DNA of 64,000 bases from Silurus meridionalis (GCF_014805685.1 NC_060892.1:5024990-5088989), one strand, 5' to 3'. Counted from the first letter of the stretch, positions 48,175 to 59,349 are shown. The notes: generated by a model from the sequence alone, not told the origin. Numbers and translations are program-made.

Positions 48175-48681
48175 GCAGGTTATTATCTTCCCCACACTTC
48201 TCATTCCACCACCAAGGAACCCCTGAGGCATTTCACCTTTAGTGTGAAACAGATCGGCTGAGCTCTCTGTTCTCATCAGCTTGCACCAGATCGGTGATAA
48301 ATGACTCCTTTGTGCATTGTGCACTATATCTCTGTGGTTATTTTGTAAAAGGGCCTGGAATCGTGTTTCGTACAGTAGAGGTGTGGCTGCTGCTTTGTCG
48401 TCTGCCTTCCTCCGCCTATTTTTTCCCTCTTTGTGTCTGATCAGCTCATGACAAGGAAGTGTACAAGAATTCTGGTTGGGGCAGAGAAAAAGGCCATCAG
48501 CATTCTCAAATTAATACATGTCTAAGGCTGGAAATTAAATACTTGAATGAGAAGGTTTTTCTTGTGCAATAAAATGAAAAGAAAAAAAAAACAAGACAAT
48601 TATGTTACCAAAGCCATAAAGGTTCCAATTAAAGAAACATCAGTTGGAGAACAAATGAGCCAAAGCTTAAATAAAAAAGAA

Positions 48682-48683
<2 letters not shown>

Positions 48684-48750
<67 letters not shown>
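48684..48750. repeat. (AT)n microsatellite
   Basis: About 33 AT units. Frames crossing it (poly-IY) are artefacts. Confidence 0.97.
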
Positions 48751-48753
<3 letters not shown>

Positions 48754-50418
48754 CCTCTCATATGAAAGCGTTTGTTTAAATAAAAAAAGAATATATCAAT
48801 AAACACACTCAGTTTCAAAAGTTAAACAATCCTAGCCTGACATTATGGTCCAGGAGTGAAGACTATGTTGCACAGTGTTGTATCAGTTAGACTAATATAT
48901 AGTTTACTGGCTAATGCAATCACAAACACATTGATAGTCAGCATTTTTTTAACTAATATGAAATTAGAAAACACATGGACGATTTAAAATCCTTATTTAT
49001 ATTCAATAGTAACCATATTGGGAAAAAAGCTCAAATTCAAAACTCAAAATTAAATGATTTGCCCAAAATCTCTTAAGGAAATTTCCCAGACAATTTCATT
49101 TTTTTTTTTTTTATCCTGACCTTTCAAGTAAGCTTAATATAATTAAAATGAAGAAAGAAAGAAAAGTGCAGAGTTCAAAATCAATAAAATATAGTTAGCG
49201 TGAAACCAAAAGTTCTAATAGCAATATATACATATACATATTCATGCACATGTATAGCAGTGCCATGCATTTATCATTATGATGGCTATAGAAAACATCA
49301 ATATGATACAAAAATGCAGTATAACGCAGTGCTTAATCACGAACAGGTATCTATGTGTATGTGGTGTAAATGAACACAATTCAAAGTCTCCTTTCACTAC
49401 AGCCAAAACTGCACTGCCTACATGCATCATCTCTAAGCAGTAGCATCAATATGAACTTTATACAATGACCCCAGGTTTTCTGTGCATTTTTGTGCATTCT
49501 TGTGCATTTTCTCCATACATTACACTTTTACTGGAAATTTGAAATGAATGCAAATTGTGTGTTTTTGTGCAAATTCTACATGAAAGAAAATACAAAGGTA
49601 AATTAAATTAAAATGATAAGAAATGGTTTGGCCGACCTTCCCTCACAATGTCCAGCTTTTCTTTAAAAGTCTGTTTTGTAAACGTCCTTGTAAGTGTGTC
49701 TGCAACCAAATCAATTTATTCTCTCAATCATTGATCATTATATCTTTTTTTTTTAAAGACCTCCTTGCCTCGCCTCCTCACAGTGCATGCATGGACTTGG
49801 TATTTTTACTGTCCACAAATTTACATACAGTGTGGTTTCTCTGGGAGACGGATGTACATCATTACGCAGCTCGAGACCAAGTTTGGGTCTGGTGCACAAT
49901 TTATGATCAAAATCCTACCAGCCTAATAGGCCATTCTTAACTGCCGGTTATAATGGCAGCTCCTGCCTGACAGCACAAACAATACCAATCTGGGCTTTTT
50001 TTGGTGAATCCACAATTAGTTATTACAAGCAATATGTGTCCATGGTTATCAAAATCTAGGAAACAAATAGGTTTAAGTTCTACGGAAAAGTGGCAAATTA
50101 TTAGGCCAAATAAATTACACAGTCAGACGGCGCAGTGAAAATAAGATACTAAGGTTGATTCATAGATAGACACATACACACACATACAAAGACACAGCAA
50201 GCCATATATAAATGCGCATCGACATATTAACTCATCAGCATACTATATAGTGACACCAATGCCATCATTTATCAGACAGTGACACATTCTGATACAGCAC
50301 TCTTATTTGTGTGTGTGTGTGTGTCTGTCTTGCTCCTGATGATGTATGGTTTTTATCATCTGTTGTGAATTATGGATATGATAGATTTTTTTAACACACT
50401 GTCACATAAAACCATCAC

Positions 50419-50420
<2 letters not shown>

Positions 50421-50475
<55 letters not shown>
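50421..50475. repeat. (GT)n microsatellite
   Basis: About 27 GT units inside a 152-codon frame that has no other coding evidence. Confidence 0.97.
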
Positions 50476-50478
<3 letters not shown>

Positions 50479-51084
50479 ATCTGATGTAGCAGAGCTGAAT
50501 CTCAGGGATTTCACTGTGCAACACCTGCACATATATCAACCGCACATGAAAAATGGGGATTCTTATTCAGTCTCTCTTTTCCCCCCCTTCGTTCTCTCTT
50601 TTTTAGTATTGCTATCAGTCTTCTGTAATTCGATGTTTCTCGCTCTTTTCTTTTCTAGCTCCGTTCGGCTTCTCTCTCCCTATACATCTCAGTCTGTTTT
50701 TGTTCTCTTTCACTTTCTCTTTCTGTCACTGATTGCTTCTAACTTTATCATTCGATACCCCCACACACTCCCCTCTCTGACACGAGGAGAGTATTGTTCT
50801 GAGCAACTCGTGTTTAATGGCCACCATTAAAATAAGACACAGAATCATTATTCTAAGGCTGTGAAAAGGAAACATTAATGGTACCTAATGCTAATAAAAG
50901 TTCTTCTCATCTTCTCACCTTCTTGAACTGTGTTTATAAAAAAAAAAGACCACCTGCTTTTTTGATCGTTCCTAAGTTTCTGTTTCTCTGTGGATCGTTT
51001 CTTCAAAACAGAACAGACAGTTTCCCACTGTCACTATCATTTTGCACACCTTAACAACGATGAACTATAATGAATGGATATTCG

Positions 51085-51332
51085 GGACCACCCAGATGAG
51101 GATGAGGTTCCCCTTTAAGTCTTTTAAGTCTAAAGGTTTCTTCCTAATGCTATCTCAGGGAGTTTTCGCTTGACACAGACCACTGACAAACTTACAATTA
51201 TAAGAAACAACAAAAAAAAAACATAGTTTTATTACTGCTTTATCTCTGTAAAGCTACTTTGAGACAATGTGCATTGTTAAAGGCGCTCTACAAATTCAAA
51301 TTATTGAATTGAATTGATTTAAATTGAATTGA
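51085..51332 (+). repeat. Retroelement 3' tail copy
   Basis: CACCCAGATGAGGATGAGG, AAGGTTTCTTCCTAATG, CTGTAAAGCTACTTTGAGAC and GAATTGAATTGATTTAAATT follow the order of the copy at 62785-62985. This is a widely dispersed teleost retroelement end. Confidence 0.72.
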
Positions 51333-51410
51333 AAAAGGTCACAGTGCAATACTTTTGTCTCTAAACGAGCATATTTTAAACATGATATTGCCAAAAGATT
51401 TTTTTGTAAA

Positions 51411-51605
51411 AGAATGCTGAGGATGGAGGCAGGAGGAAAAGAGAAAGGCCAAGGAGGAGGTTTATGGATATGGTGATAGAAGATATGCAGTTGGTTAATT
51501 TAAAAGAGGCAGATGTAAAGGACAGAGTGTTATGGAGACGGGTGATACGCTGTGGTGAACCCTAAAGGGAGCAGCCAATAGAAGAAAAGAACAAGAAGAA
51601 AATGT
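51411..51605 (+). repeat. RTE-type LINE 3' end, second copy
   Basis: GAATGCTGAGGATGGAGGC to GGAGCAGCCAATAGAAG matches the end of the copy at 2843-3075, with small indels that break the frame. Confidence 0.78.
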
Positions 51606-51857
51606 GGGCAATGGATTGAAAATTGTTCAAGGCATCAATATGTTAAACCTTTTTATAGCACAGTGCTTTTATATTATCTGACAAATTCTGAGCTGTTGTC
51701 AGACATTGATTTATTTTCTACAACAGCCTCTCTGATAGTATTGTTTCTAAAAGTACCCCTGACTTTGAACATACCATTCCACATTTATTCCACATTTGCT
51801 ATTGTAATCTTCTGGGAAGATGTTTCGCTAGATTTTAAAGGTCACATGTACACTATA

Positions 51858-52013
51858 GCACAGTAAAAGCTGGGTGTAGAGCGCAGTGTCAGAAATGATA
51901 CAGGGCTCCTGGAGCACAAAGGGTTAGGGGCCTTACTCAAGGGCCCTAAGAGTGGCAGAGAGATCCTGAGGCTTGAACCCCAGACGATCTAATGAGTAAC
52001 ACAGAGCCTAACC
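51858..52013 (-). repeat. SINE, second family, short copy
   Basis: CCTGGAGCACAAAGGGTTAG, CCTTACTCAAGGGCCCTAAG and GGCTTGAACCCCAG parallel 5940-6050. The central CCAAGCTG region is deleted. Confidence 0.72.
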
Positions 52014-52028
52014 TAAATGTGCTGTCCC

Positions 52029-52300
52029 TGTCAGGCTCTCCTGGATTTCCCAGCATGCACTTCCGGTCCGTGAAGCACTTTTCCGTCCGGCACTAACACT
52101 TAATTCTCAATTTAAGGAGGATCCTGTTCGGTTAGCCCTGTGTTCCTGTCAGCAATCTCTCCTGTTTCCTGCTGGTCCTTGCTCCCAATTTCCTGCCTGG
52201 CCCTGTGTTTTTTCTCTGCCGGTAGCAATACGGCTACCAGTTGCGCATTTCGCAAGCGGCTGTGTTATCTTGCTGTCACGCTATGACAACAAATTTAATT
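52029..52300 (+). mobile_element. Possible LTR fragment
   Basis: Begins TGTCAGGCTCTCCTGG and has a GC-richer, C/T-rich composition like fish gypsy LTRs. No right end, TATA box, polyadenylation signal or target duplication was found, so this is tentative. Confidence 0.3.
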
Positions 52301-52344
52301 ATGAATTATTATCAATTTGATCAATTAGTTGTAGCAGCCCTCCT

Positions 52345-53400
52345 CTAAACAATACAACATATACAATACCACAACTCCTCTCTCTGCACCCTGTCGTACA
52401 CTTTCTCTAAATCCACAAACACACAATGCAACTCCTTCTGACCTTCTCTATACTTTTCCATCAACATTCTTAAAGCAAATATTGCATCTGTAGCGCATGA
52501 TACCATACAGTTACTCACTTCTCTCAGGCTGGCTTCCACTACTCTTTCCCATATTCACACCCATGGTGTGACTGATCAACTTTATACCCCTGTAGTTACT
52601 GCAGGTCTGCACATCTCCCTTATTTTCAAAAACCGGTACAAGCACACTCCTTCTCCATTCCTCAGGCATCCTCTCACCTTTCAAAATTTAGTTGAACAAT
52701 CTTGTTAAAAACTCCACTGCCATCTCTCCTAAACACCTTCACGCTTCTACTGGTACGTCATGTGGTCCAACCAACTTTCCACTCTTTATCTCTTTATTTC
52801 TACATTCTACAGCTGCTCTCATTTTCTTCTTACTAATCTTATCCACTTCCTGCTTCACCAACTCCACATCATCCAACCTTCTTTCTCTCTCATTTTCCTC
52901 ATTCATCCACTGCCCAAAATACTCCCTCCACCTTCTCAACACACTCTCATCACTAGTCAACACATTTGCATTTGCATTCTTTATTGTTTCATCTTGCATC
53001 ACATCCTTCCTAGCTCTGTCCTTCTGCTTTACCAATCGGTACAAATCCTTCGGTCCTCCTTCCTTAGTGTGCAACATCCCATACAGCTCCTCATATGCCG
53101 TTTTTTTTGTCTTTCGACACATCCCTCTTCACCTGCTGCATCTCCTTGTACTCCTGCCTGCTTTTCTCATCACTCTGTCGATCCCAATTCTGTTTTGCCA
53201 ACCTCTTTCCCCTTATGCTCTCCTGCACTTTTCTTATTCCACCACTATGTCTCTTTGTCTTCCTTTCTCTTTCCAGATGTTACACCAAGTACCTTTCTAG
53301 CTGTCTCCATTATCACTTCTGCAGTAGTTGCCCAATCATCCAGCACCTCTTCACCACCACTGAGCCCCTGTCTGACCTCTTCTCTATGATGTGTTCAAAG
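52345..53400 (-). pseudogene. RTE-type LINE polyprotein relic
   Basis: These are remains of a non-LTR retrotransposon polyprotein that nicks DNA and reverse-transcribes its own RNA. Read on the minus strand from about 53400, degraded coding gives AYEELYGMLHTKEGG, LYRLVKQKDRARKDV, VLTSDESVLRRWREYFGQW and MNEENERERR. Then come a VGPHDVPVE motif, a VFKNKGD-like stretch and finally DAIFALRMLMEKYREGQKE with HCVFVDLEKVYDRV, the early reverse-transcriptase motifs. It stops near 52345, before the FADD catalytic motif. Several frameshifts and stops are present. The plus-strand frames of 202 and 209 codons here are shadows. Confidence 0.85.
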
Positions 53401-53670
53401 TAGGCAAGTCATAGCTTGATGATCCTTGATCTGGCTTGATTTGTATAAAAATGGACATTTGTTCTTCTGGCCGTCCATGGTATTGATAACATTCTTTCCA
53501 GCACCACATTTTGTAGGCGCTAAGTCGTCTTCTGTCTTGTTTCTTTATAGTCCAGGTTTTACATCTGTATGTTACCACAGAAAAGACCAAACTATGTACG
53601 AGCAGTGTCTTTGTCAATTGTGAAATGTTCCTTGACCTTAAGAGCTTGTCCAGTGATTTCATTGTTGTAG
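53384..53670 (-). pseudogene. Second LINE relic, reverse-transcriptase C-terminus
   Basis: The minus-strand frame reads LLVHSLVFSVVTYRCKTWTI, then KKQDRRRLSAYKMWCWKE. The pattern VxPVxxYGxExWTxxKxxxRRxxAFEMWCWR is typical of the region after the reverse transcriptase in RTE/BovB-type LINEs. It then frameshifts (RPEEQMSIF in place of a WTARRTN motif). It is a different family from the neighbouring relic at 52345-53400. Confidence 0.72.
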
Positions 53671-53996
53671 GCCATACCTATCCATTACCTCCTCATAGTT
53701 TCTGTTCCCTTCTCCAACATTGCCTTTGCCTAGCTTCACTTTGAAAGAGGCAGCCACACTTCGGGGAGTGGAGGGGACCAAAGAAGGAGATAGCATCCAC
53801 AATCCACCTGGAAAACATCTCTTCAACAAAAGGGAATTGTTCCATAACAGTGCTCCTTCAGTCCCACTACATTAGAGTAGAAGATAACATTGAGGCTGAA
53901 GAATTGTTCTGAATTAGGATTATTCCATGATCTGGACACTGAGGTGTGCAGATCAGGAAAGAATGTCAGGCCCCAGCATGGGGGCGGTGACTTAGT

Positions 53997-54457
53997 TCAC
54001 AAGAAGCGCTCATCAACTTTGTTTTGAGGACGCAATTCCTGCTTTTCAGCTGGCCAAATTATGTTTAGCTTAACAACAGCTCGAGTAACTACCACCAAAA
54101 GTTCCTCAAACTGGATTGGCTGCTGAGGCAAGTCCACAGGTCCGTCCAATACAGAGCCCCCCTGATCCCTCTCCTCGCAGGAAGAGAGGAGTAGCGGCAC
54201 GTCCTCTCCGCAGGGGGAAGACCTAAGAGAAGACCTCCGAACCCTGAGAGAAAGTGCTGGATCTGGCAGGTAAGGAAAGAATGGGATGTGCCCGATTGAT
54301 GGATCTTTCTGCCAGATCCATTTGTGAAACCCACAATCATGACCTTTGCCTCAGAAGAAGCGGGGCCATCTCGAAAAGCGCTCTCCGGGAGCATAGACAT
54401 ACGTACACAATGCAGAGAGAGCCCTTGAGAGCTGAGCCGAGCATGCTTCACCCCCAA
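53997..54457 (-). pseudogene. DIRS-like retrotransposon gag-type fragment
   Basis: Two overlapping minus-strand frames appear to be one frameshifted coding relic. The later part reads IQFEELLVVVTRAVVKLN, then WPAEKQELRPQNKVDERFL, which I recognise as a motif from the first ORF of fish DIRS-like retrotransposons. The earlier part contains SAFRDGPASSEAKVM. No tyrosine recombinase or reverse transcriptase is present nearby. It is unlikely to be a host gene. Confidence 0.6.
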
Positions 54458-54489
54458 ACAAACGACACACAGACTGTGTGTATTTTAAG

Positions 54490-54645
54490 TGGCTTTGTGC
54501 ACAGGGGCATTGTAATGCTAGTACAGGTTTGGATCGCCAAGTTTAAGTGAAGGGAAAACTCAATTCTAGCGCATTCAGTTTGGGGAGGAACCATACATGA
54601 ATGGAAAAGTCAGGTCTCAATACTTTTGCCCACATAGTGACTTAT
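54490..54645 (-). mobile_element. Family A Tc1 derivative, left part
   Basis: GCTTTGTGCACAGGGGCATT, AAGTGAAGGGAAAACTC and GTCTCAATACTTTTGCCCA are the reverse complement of the family A left half and terminus. Confidence 0.72.
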
Positions 54646-55152
54646 TATATATAGCAAAACATTTGCCTTTAATTTAGCATTATTCAAACACAATATTGTA
54701 AATATTTAAAAATGTTAAAACACAAGGAAACTTTTTATAGCACGGCATTTTTAAACTTTTGATTCTGATTATTTACAAGGTATTGATTTTCTGCAGCAGC
54801 AACATTTTCGTAGCTACAAATCACAGGTTTATATTACTACACTCATTCTTATTTCAACAGCAGACTCCTTCATAAGGATATGGATAGCAGATGTTCCACA
54901 AAAGTTGACTGAAAAAAATGTGTGAACTTGATATGAGAAAATTCATGACATGCTGTTATTAAAAAAATAATGAACTACAGGATGGTAACAGTAACTTCAC
55001 TTTATAAACCCCACACCTTGGACGTCTGGGATTAGTCTCTCTCTCTCCCTGACTCTGTTATCTTCCATCTTCCCTGCCTGATTCTCCCTCCCTCACTATC
55101 ATTCTTTTTCTCTCTTCCATCACTGAACATGTGTGTGTCTTTGTTTCCACAG

Positions 55153-55298
55153 GCCCTGTCGTCCCTTCCTTCACATATCGGCCTGTAAAACAAGGATTAC
55201 CCTTCAATCTTTCGCCAGCGTTCAGAACACACTCCTCCCCACTCGTGTTCTCCCTGTCTCTCTTCTCCATGCTGCTGTCTATCCTGAACTCCACCTAA
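55153..55298 (+). CDS. gpc5: gpc5 terminal coding exon with GPI signal
   Basis: This encodes the C-terminal end of the glypican, whose last residues are replaced by a GPI anchor in the endoplasmic reticulum. A long pyrimidine tract and TTTCCACAG precede 55153. The donor at 35209 leaves one base, and here two bases (GC) complete a Gly codon, giving an open frame of 47 further codons to TAA (55296-55298). The peptide runs PVVPSFTYRPVKQG, a short polar linker with FRTHSS, then the hydrophobic tail PLVFSLSLFSMLLSILNST. Small residues followed by a hydrophobic tail ending at the stop are what a GPI signal looks like, and the length is like that of known glypican last exons. The sequence before the tail is not conserved enough to align with human by eye. 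The other two frames through this region have no such ending. Confidence 0.75.
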
Positions 55299-55830
55299 AG
55301 CCTCAAGCACACAAAGGAGGACTGAAGTATGCACTTGCACTGGACTCTCGGATGATCCGACCCTCTCCATCCTCCATAGCTGTTCTTTACAACAACCCCT
55401 CCAGTTACCCACAAAGTGCCTTGTTTTTCAGTTATTTTGTAACGAATTGCAGTTATAAGTAGAATTTAAGCAAATAGTAGACAATTTATAGACAACTCCA
55501 AAATGATTGGCACCTTTACAGGCAAAATAATTGTTTCATTTTTTTGTGTTTAAATCATCACCCAACCAGGGTTGTAGAGGTTATTATTTAACCCAATATA
55601 GAAAGGTGCAGCCGAATTCTCAATTGTGATTGGTCAGATAAATTTTTTATAAGAGCTGCTCTGACAGCAGTGAAACTGCAAATTACAGATTTGATATTAA
55701 TTCTAATATGATCGATTCTAATATGTTATCATCTCAAAAGTAACAGCGTACACAATACGGCAGACTGCACACCATGATGAACTGTATCACATATATGAGG
55801 AATAAAAAAGCAGCTGATACTGAATTTTCT
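55299..55830 (+). other. gpc5: Probable gpc5 3' UTR
   Basis: Sequence after the TAA up to an AATAAA at 55801-55806, the first canonical polyadenylation signal seen. A CCAAAATGATTGGCACCTTT phrase near 55498 resembles a Tc1-like element scrap. The extent is inferred. Confidence 0.4.
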
Positions 55831-55963
55831 GTTATGGGAAAATCTCAACATCATTTGCTTTTTTTTTTACATTTTAAAGCTGATGTAATTAGACGTGATT
55901 CATATAATATAGTTCCAGGTGCCTTGTGTGCAATCTAAACCGACTCATTCTGATAATGCTTAA

Positions 55964-56000
<37 letters not shown>

Positions 56001-57002
56001 GAGATGATTGTGCTAGATAATGTATTTTATGTTGAATGTGTAATGATTTACGTATGCAGCTGGCATGGGCAGAGACTAAACCGAAAAAAAAGCGAACGCG
56101 TTCAACATTGGGATTATATAAGAAAATCTTGTCATGTTTAAATGTCATTTTTTTTGGCCAAACCGTTTCAATTCGCTGCTATTTGAATTAAAACTCAACA
56201 CGCCTCACGTCGCAGTATAGTGTAAAGTCGTGTGGAAAGCTCTTTGTTGCATCGTATGTGTATAAAGGCACGCGTGACCTTAATGAAGTCTGCGTAAGGA
56301 ATGACAGCAATGGCAATAGTTCAGTTAAATTTCTATTTGTTAGTAGAGCACTGAGATGTTAAAATTAGGTATCATGCAAATTAGCATAGCATGTTTGTGA
56401 AACAGAAAAATACAGCAGTCTGGCTTGTACGTTGTGTGATTTACCAATAAAGAATGAGACCTAAAAATGGTATTGATAAACTAATTGAAAATGTATGTAG
56501 GCAAAATTTCATAACATTGTAATTGTCTGCAACATTTCTGTCCTTTTGTCTTATGAATATTTGTTCTGTAAATGTGTTTTAGCGACACTTCCTCGCATGT
56601 TGGCTGAAGCGTGGCACCGATGTGACAAAAATGTGTTATGAGGAGCTACTGTCGTGTGTAAATCGGTCAATAAAATGTTATCTGATTTCAGAATTATACA
56701 CTTTCTGTGAGTTCTTTTTTTTTATTCATAAAATTTTATTTCAGGATTATGGAATGTTTACATCAATTAGAGAAGCAGCTAGAAAATGTAAGAACCCTGT
56801 TTTGTTAATAATAATATACTGTGTGTACCCAGACACTCTATCATTAATGCTGATGGCTTAATTAAGTGTGTAATATTACTAGAGATAAATGCTCATTACA
56901 GTGGCAACCTGGGTGTCTGCATTTTCTAATACCGAGCCATGGGAAAGTGCTTATTCCTGTTGCTAAATTATTAGGGAAATTATGTTAAATTTAGCAAATT
57001 TA
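55831..57002. other. Intergenic, nothing assigned
   Basis: AT-rich spacer between the two glypican genes. It includes a short (AT)n at 55970-55996 and no recognised gene. Confidence 0.45.
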
Positions 57003-57285
57003 GCAAATTAGTTCAATAGGGTTGAAGTCAGAGCTCTAAAGCAGGCCAATCAAGGTCTTTCACTCCAACTCATGTAAAGCAAATCTTCATGGAGCTGGCT
57101 TTGTGCGCATACTCACTGTCAGGCTGGAACAATTTTGGTTTTCCTAGTTCACGTGAAGGGAAAAGGTAATGCTACCGCATCCAGAGACATCCTATACAAT
57201 TGTGTACCTTCAACTTTGTGGTGACAGTTTGGGTTTAGCTGGAAAAAAACAGGTGTCCCAATACATTTGTCTATATAGTTCATGT
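57003..57285 (-). mobile_element. Family A Tc1 derivative, left half
   Basis: GTTGAAGTCAGAGCTCTAA, CTTCATGGAGCTGGCTTTGT, GAGACATCCTATACAATTG and AGGTGTCCCAATACATTTG are reverse complements of the family A left half and terminus (ending near CTATATAG). Confidence 0.78.
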
Positions 57286-58469
57286 GGCAGCTGGATGATC
57301 TTTTTTTAATCACCTAGTGGGATGTAATGTTATACCTGACTGCATTGCTTTAAAGCTTCAAGTCTGAGTGAACCTCAATCTGTGTTTCCTTTCTAACATT
57401 AATGTTAAGGATAGAATATTCAGTTAAACAAACAAACAAACAAATAAATAAATACTACTACTATTACCTCTAGTTATACTACTACCTCTACTACTACTAA
57501 TAATAATTCTAATAATAATAATAAAAATATGCAGTCTCAATAATCTAAATCTCTAGTGTCTGATTGTAACTTGAATCATTCATTCCTTTATTTCTAGTAA
57601 GCTATTGTTCCTCATGGAGGGTGGTGATGAATCTGGAACCAATTTCCGTCAAAATTATCACTCTGAATGGGAAACCAATCAGCACGACTTCATCTTCATG
57701 TCCTCATTAACAGTCAGCAGCCAAAAGATCTATCAGCCATGGTGCAGTACGAAACACAGTGGCCAGGGGGCGCACTACTAATATGTTGGTGTTTTTCTTG
57801 AATTAGTACAAGGTTGCCAGATTTGAGCAGCTGCTAACACCTTATGCTTTAATCAGTTGAATTGAATCATTCTAAAATACATAAAATAATTATAAATAAA
57901 AATGGGTGATGGTTTAAAGTTCATGATTTAAGGATTAAACACCAGGATCACAAGAGAACCAATGTTGGGAGCATGTTAAGAAAATACCCTGTACACACAA
58001 TTGCACTGTTCAATCACATTAAAATATTTGTTACACAAAATTAACTTATTCTATAGCTATTCAGACACTTGTGTTAGAATTCATTTAGGTACCTGGCATG
58101 GCATTGTGGTGCAGTGGGTTGTGAGGCCACCTAAAATGTTGGGGTTTCTCATCTTAATTTTTGTCACTGTGAGGTTCTTGTGCATGATCTTGTGCATTAG
58201 ATATATTGGCTAAGACATCACCATGTTCTTCCAGGGTTTTCTGTTTCTTTTACTTTTTGCTTGTTATGCTTGTAAATTCATACTTTCAGTCCAGTAGGTA
58301 TTTTAAAATTATCATTTTTAAAAGAATCATTTTCAACAAAATAATATATGGAACGCTGCTCAGTAGATCACTTCAGAAGTTGTACAAAAACAAAATAAAA
58401 GTAAATAAAAAAAATTTATAAATAAAAACAAAAAATCAATAAAGTCAGCTCCTGCCAAATGAGTTAGAG
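57286..58469. other. Intergenic, nothing assigned
   Basis: Contains short (AAAC)n, (ACT)n and (AAT)n tracts around 57425-57530. Nothing else is recognised. Confidence 0.45.
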
Positions 58470-58522
<53 letters not shown>

Positions 58523-58564
58523 CAATATTATGATTATTATTATTATCATTATTACCATTATTAA

Positions 58565-58595
<31 letters not shown>

Positions 58596-58662
58596 ATCAA
58601 TATTATTATTATGATCATTATTATCATTATTATTATTATTATTATCATTATTATTATTAATA

Positions 58663-58720
<58 letters not shown>
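58470..58720. repeat. Long interrupted (ATT)n microsatellite
   Basis: About 80 trinucleotide units with scattered ATC and ATG variants. It gives poly-I and poly-N pseudo-proteins on both strands. It ends about 120 bp before the CpG-rich gpc6 promoter region. Confidence 0.97.
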
Positions 58721-58721
<1 letters not shown>

Positions 58722-59112
58722 GTACGCTTTCCCAGTATTATGTCCACAAAATAACAACACGACACACATTATAAAGGCGCTTTGGTTTGACCTAGGCTTT
58801 CACTCCATTTAGAAATCAAACGTATACATCTGGCAACCCACATCTGTCGAAAGAGACGCGGCTAAAACGCACGGAACGGTGCGGGACCGCGGCAGTGTGT
58901 TCTGTCCCTCGCACTGGATAATCCTCACCTGCTTTTTCCCCCGCATTCTTTCCCCCGACCTCTTATTTCGTCTTATTTTATGGACACATTTGAGAAGACA
59001 TGATCTATGCGAGCCATGGCAACCCGCCGGACTGATTAAAGAATTTATAGGAAGGGTCGGGGCTTTGAATTCGGAAACACCGGATGCCTCCTTGCGCTGG
59101 TTGTCTTTAAGA

Positions 59113-59173
59113 TTGGACAGACAGGGAGACAGACGGACAGACAGGGAGACAGACAGGGAGACAGACAGACAGT
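59113..59173 (+). repeat. ACAG/GGAG tandem repeat in the 5' leader
   Basis: Alternating GACAGACAGGGA-type units, about 60 bp, end 10 bp before the gpc6 start codon. A frame across it reads DRQ/DRE repeats and is not real coding. Confidence 0.85.
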
Positions 59174-59183
59174 GGGGAGAGAG

Positions 59184-59349
59184 ATGGCTCTGGCGCTCAC
59201 CATCCTGCCGTTTTTGTGCGCGCTGGCGGCGTGCGTACGCGCGGACGGCGGCACCGCGGGCGGCAAGGCGCGCAGCTGCGCGGATGCGCGGCGCTTCTAC
59301 AGCGGCAAGGGCTTCACTCTTAACGGCGTTCCGCAGTCCGAGATCTCGG
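59184..59349 (+). CDS. gpc6: First coding exon of a glypican, probably gpc6
   Basis: It encodes the N terminus of a GPI-anchored heparan sulfate proteoglycan core. The ATG at 59184 has a favourable context (G at -3 and +4) and opens [20 protein letters not shown], a signal peptide with cleavage expected near CVRA/DG. Next come KARSC with the first conserved glypican cysteine, [12 protein letters not shown], and VPQSEISG. The donor CGG|GTAAGA after 59349 splits the Gly codon in phase 1, the same place as in human GPC6 (EIA-G). Exon 2 is not in the window. The sequence alone fits the GPC1/2/4/6 class. The gpc6 call rests on KARSC and on the position directly after gpc5. An earlier in-frame GTG at 59172 is not preferred. 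Confidence 0.8.

Larger units (their letters stand above)
35210..55152 (+). other. gpc5 last intron, about 19.9 kb
   Basis: Inferred from the phase-1 donor at 35210 and the acceptor at 55152. It is packed with transposon relics and simple repeats. The stretches 35210-36429, 37701-38865, 39700-40350, 44291-44825, 45241-45878, 46651-47436, 48751-50420, 50476-51084 and 54646-55152 hold nothing I can assign. Repeat-poor parts such as 39830-40020 and 49900-50000 might be conserved non-coding DNA, but that is untested. Confidence 0.72.

Noticed and set aside
50372..50830. 152-codon plus-strand open frame
   Set aside because: Its start is a GT microsatellite (poly-CV) and the rest is T/C-rich. It has no domain.
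52692..53403. Plus-strand frames of 202, 209 and 102 codons
   Set aside because: They are antisense shadows of the minus-strand RTE-type LINE relic, which carries recognisable motifs.
55133..55462. 109-codon plus-strand frame across the gpc5 last exon
   Set aside because: It runs through the splice acceptor in a frame that does not fit the phase-1 donor, and its C terminus is not a GPI-type tail.
59172..59186. GTG at 59172 as an earlier gpc6 start
   Set aside because: Eukaryotic starts are rarely GTG, and the ATG at 59184 begins directly at the signal peptide.
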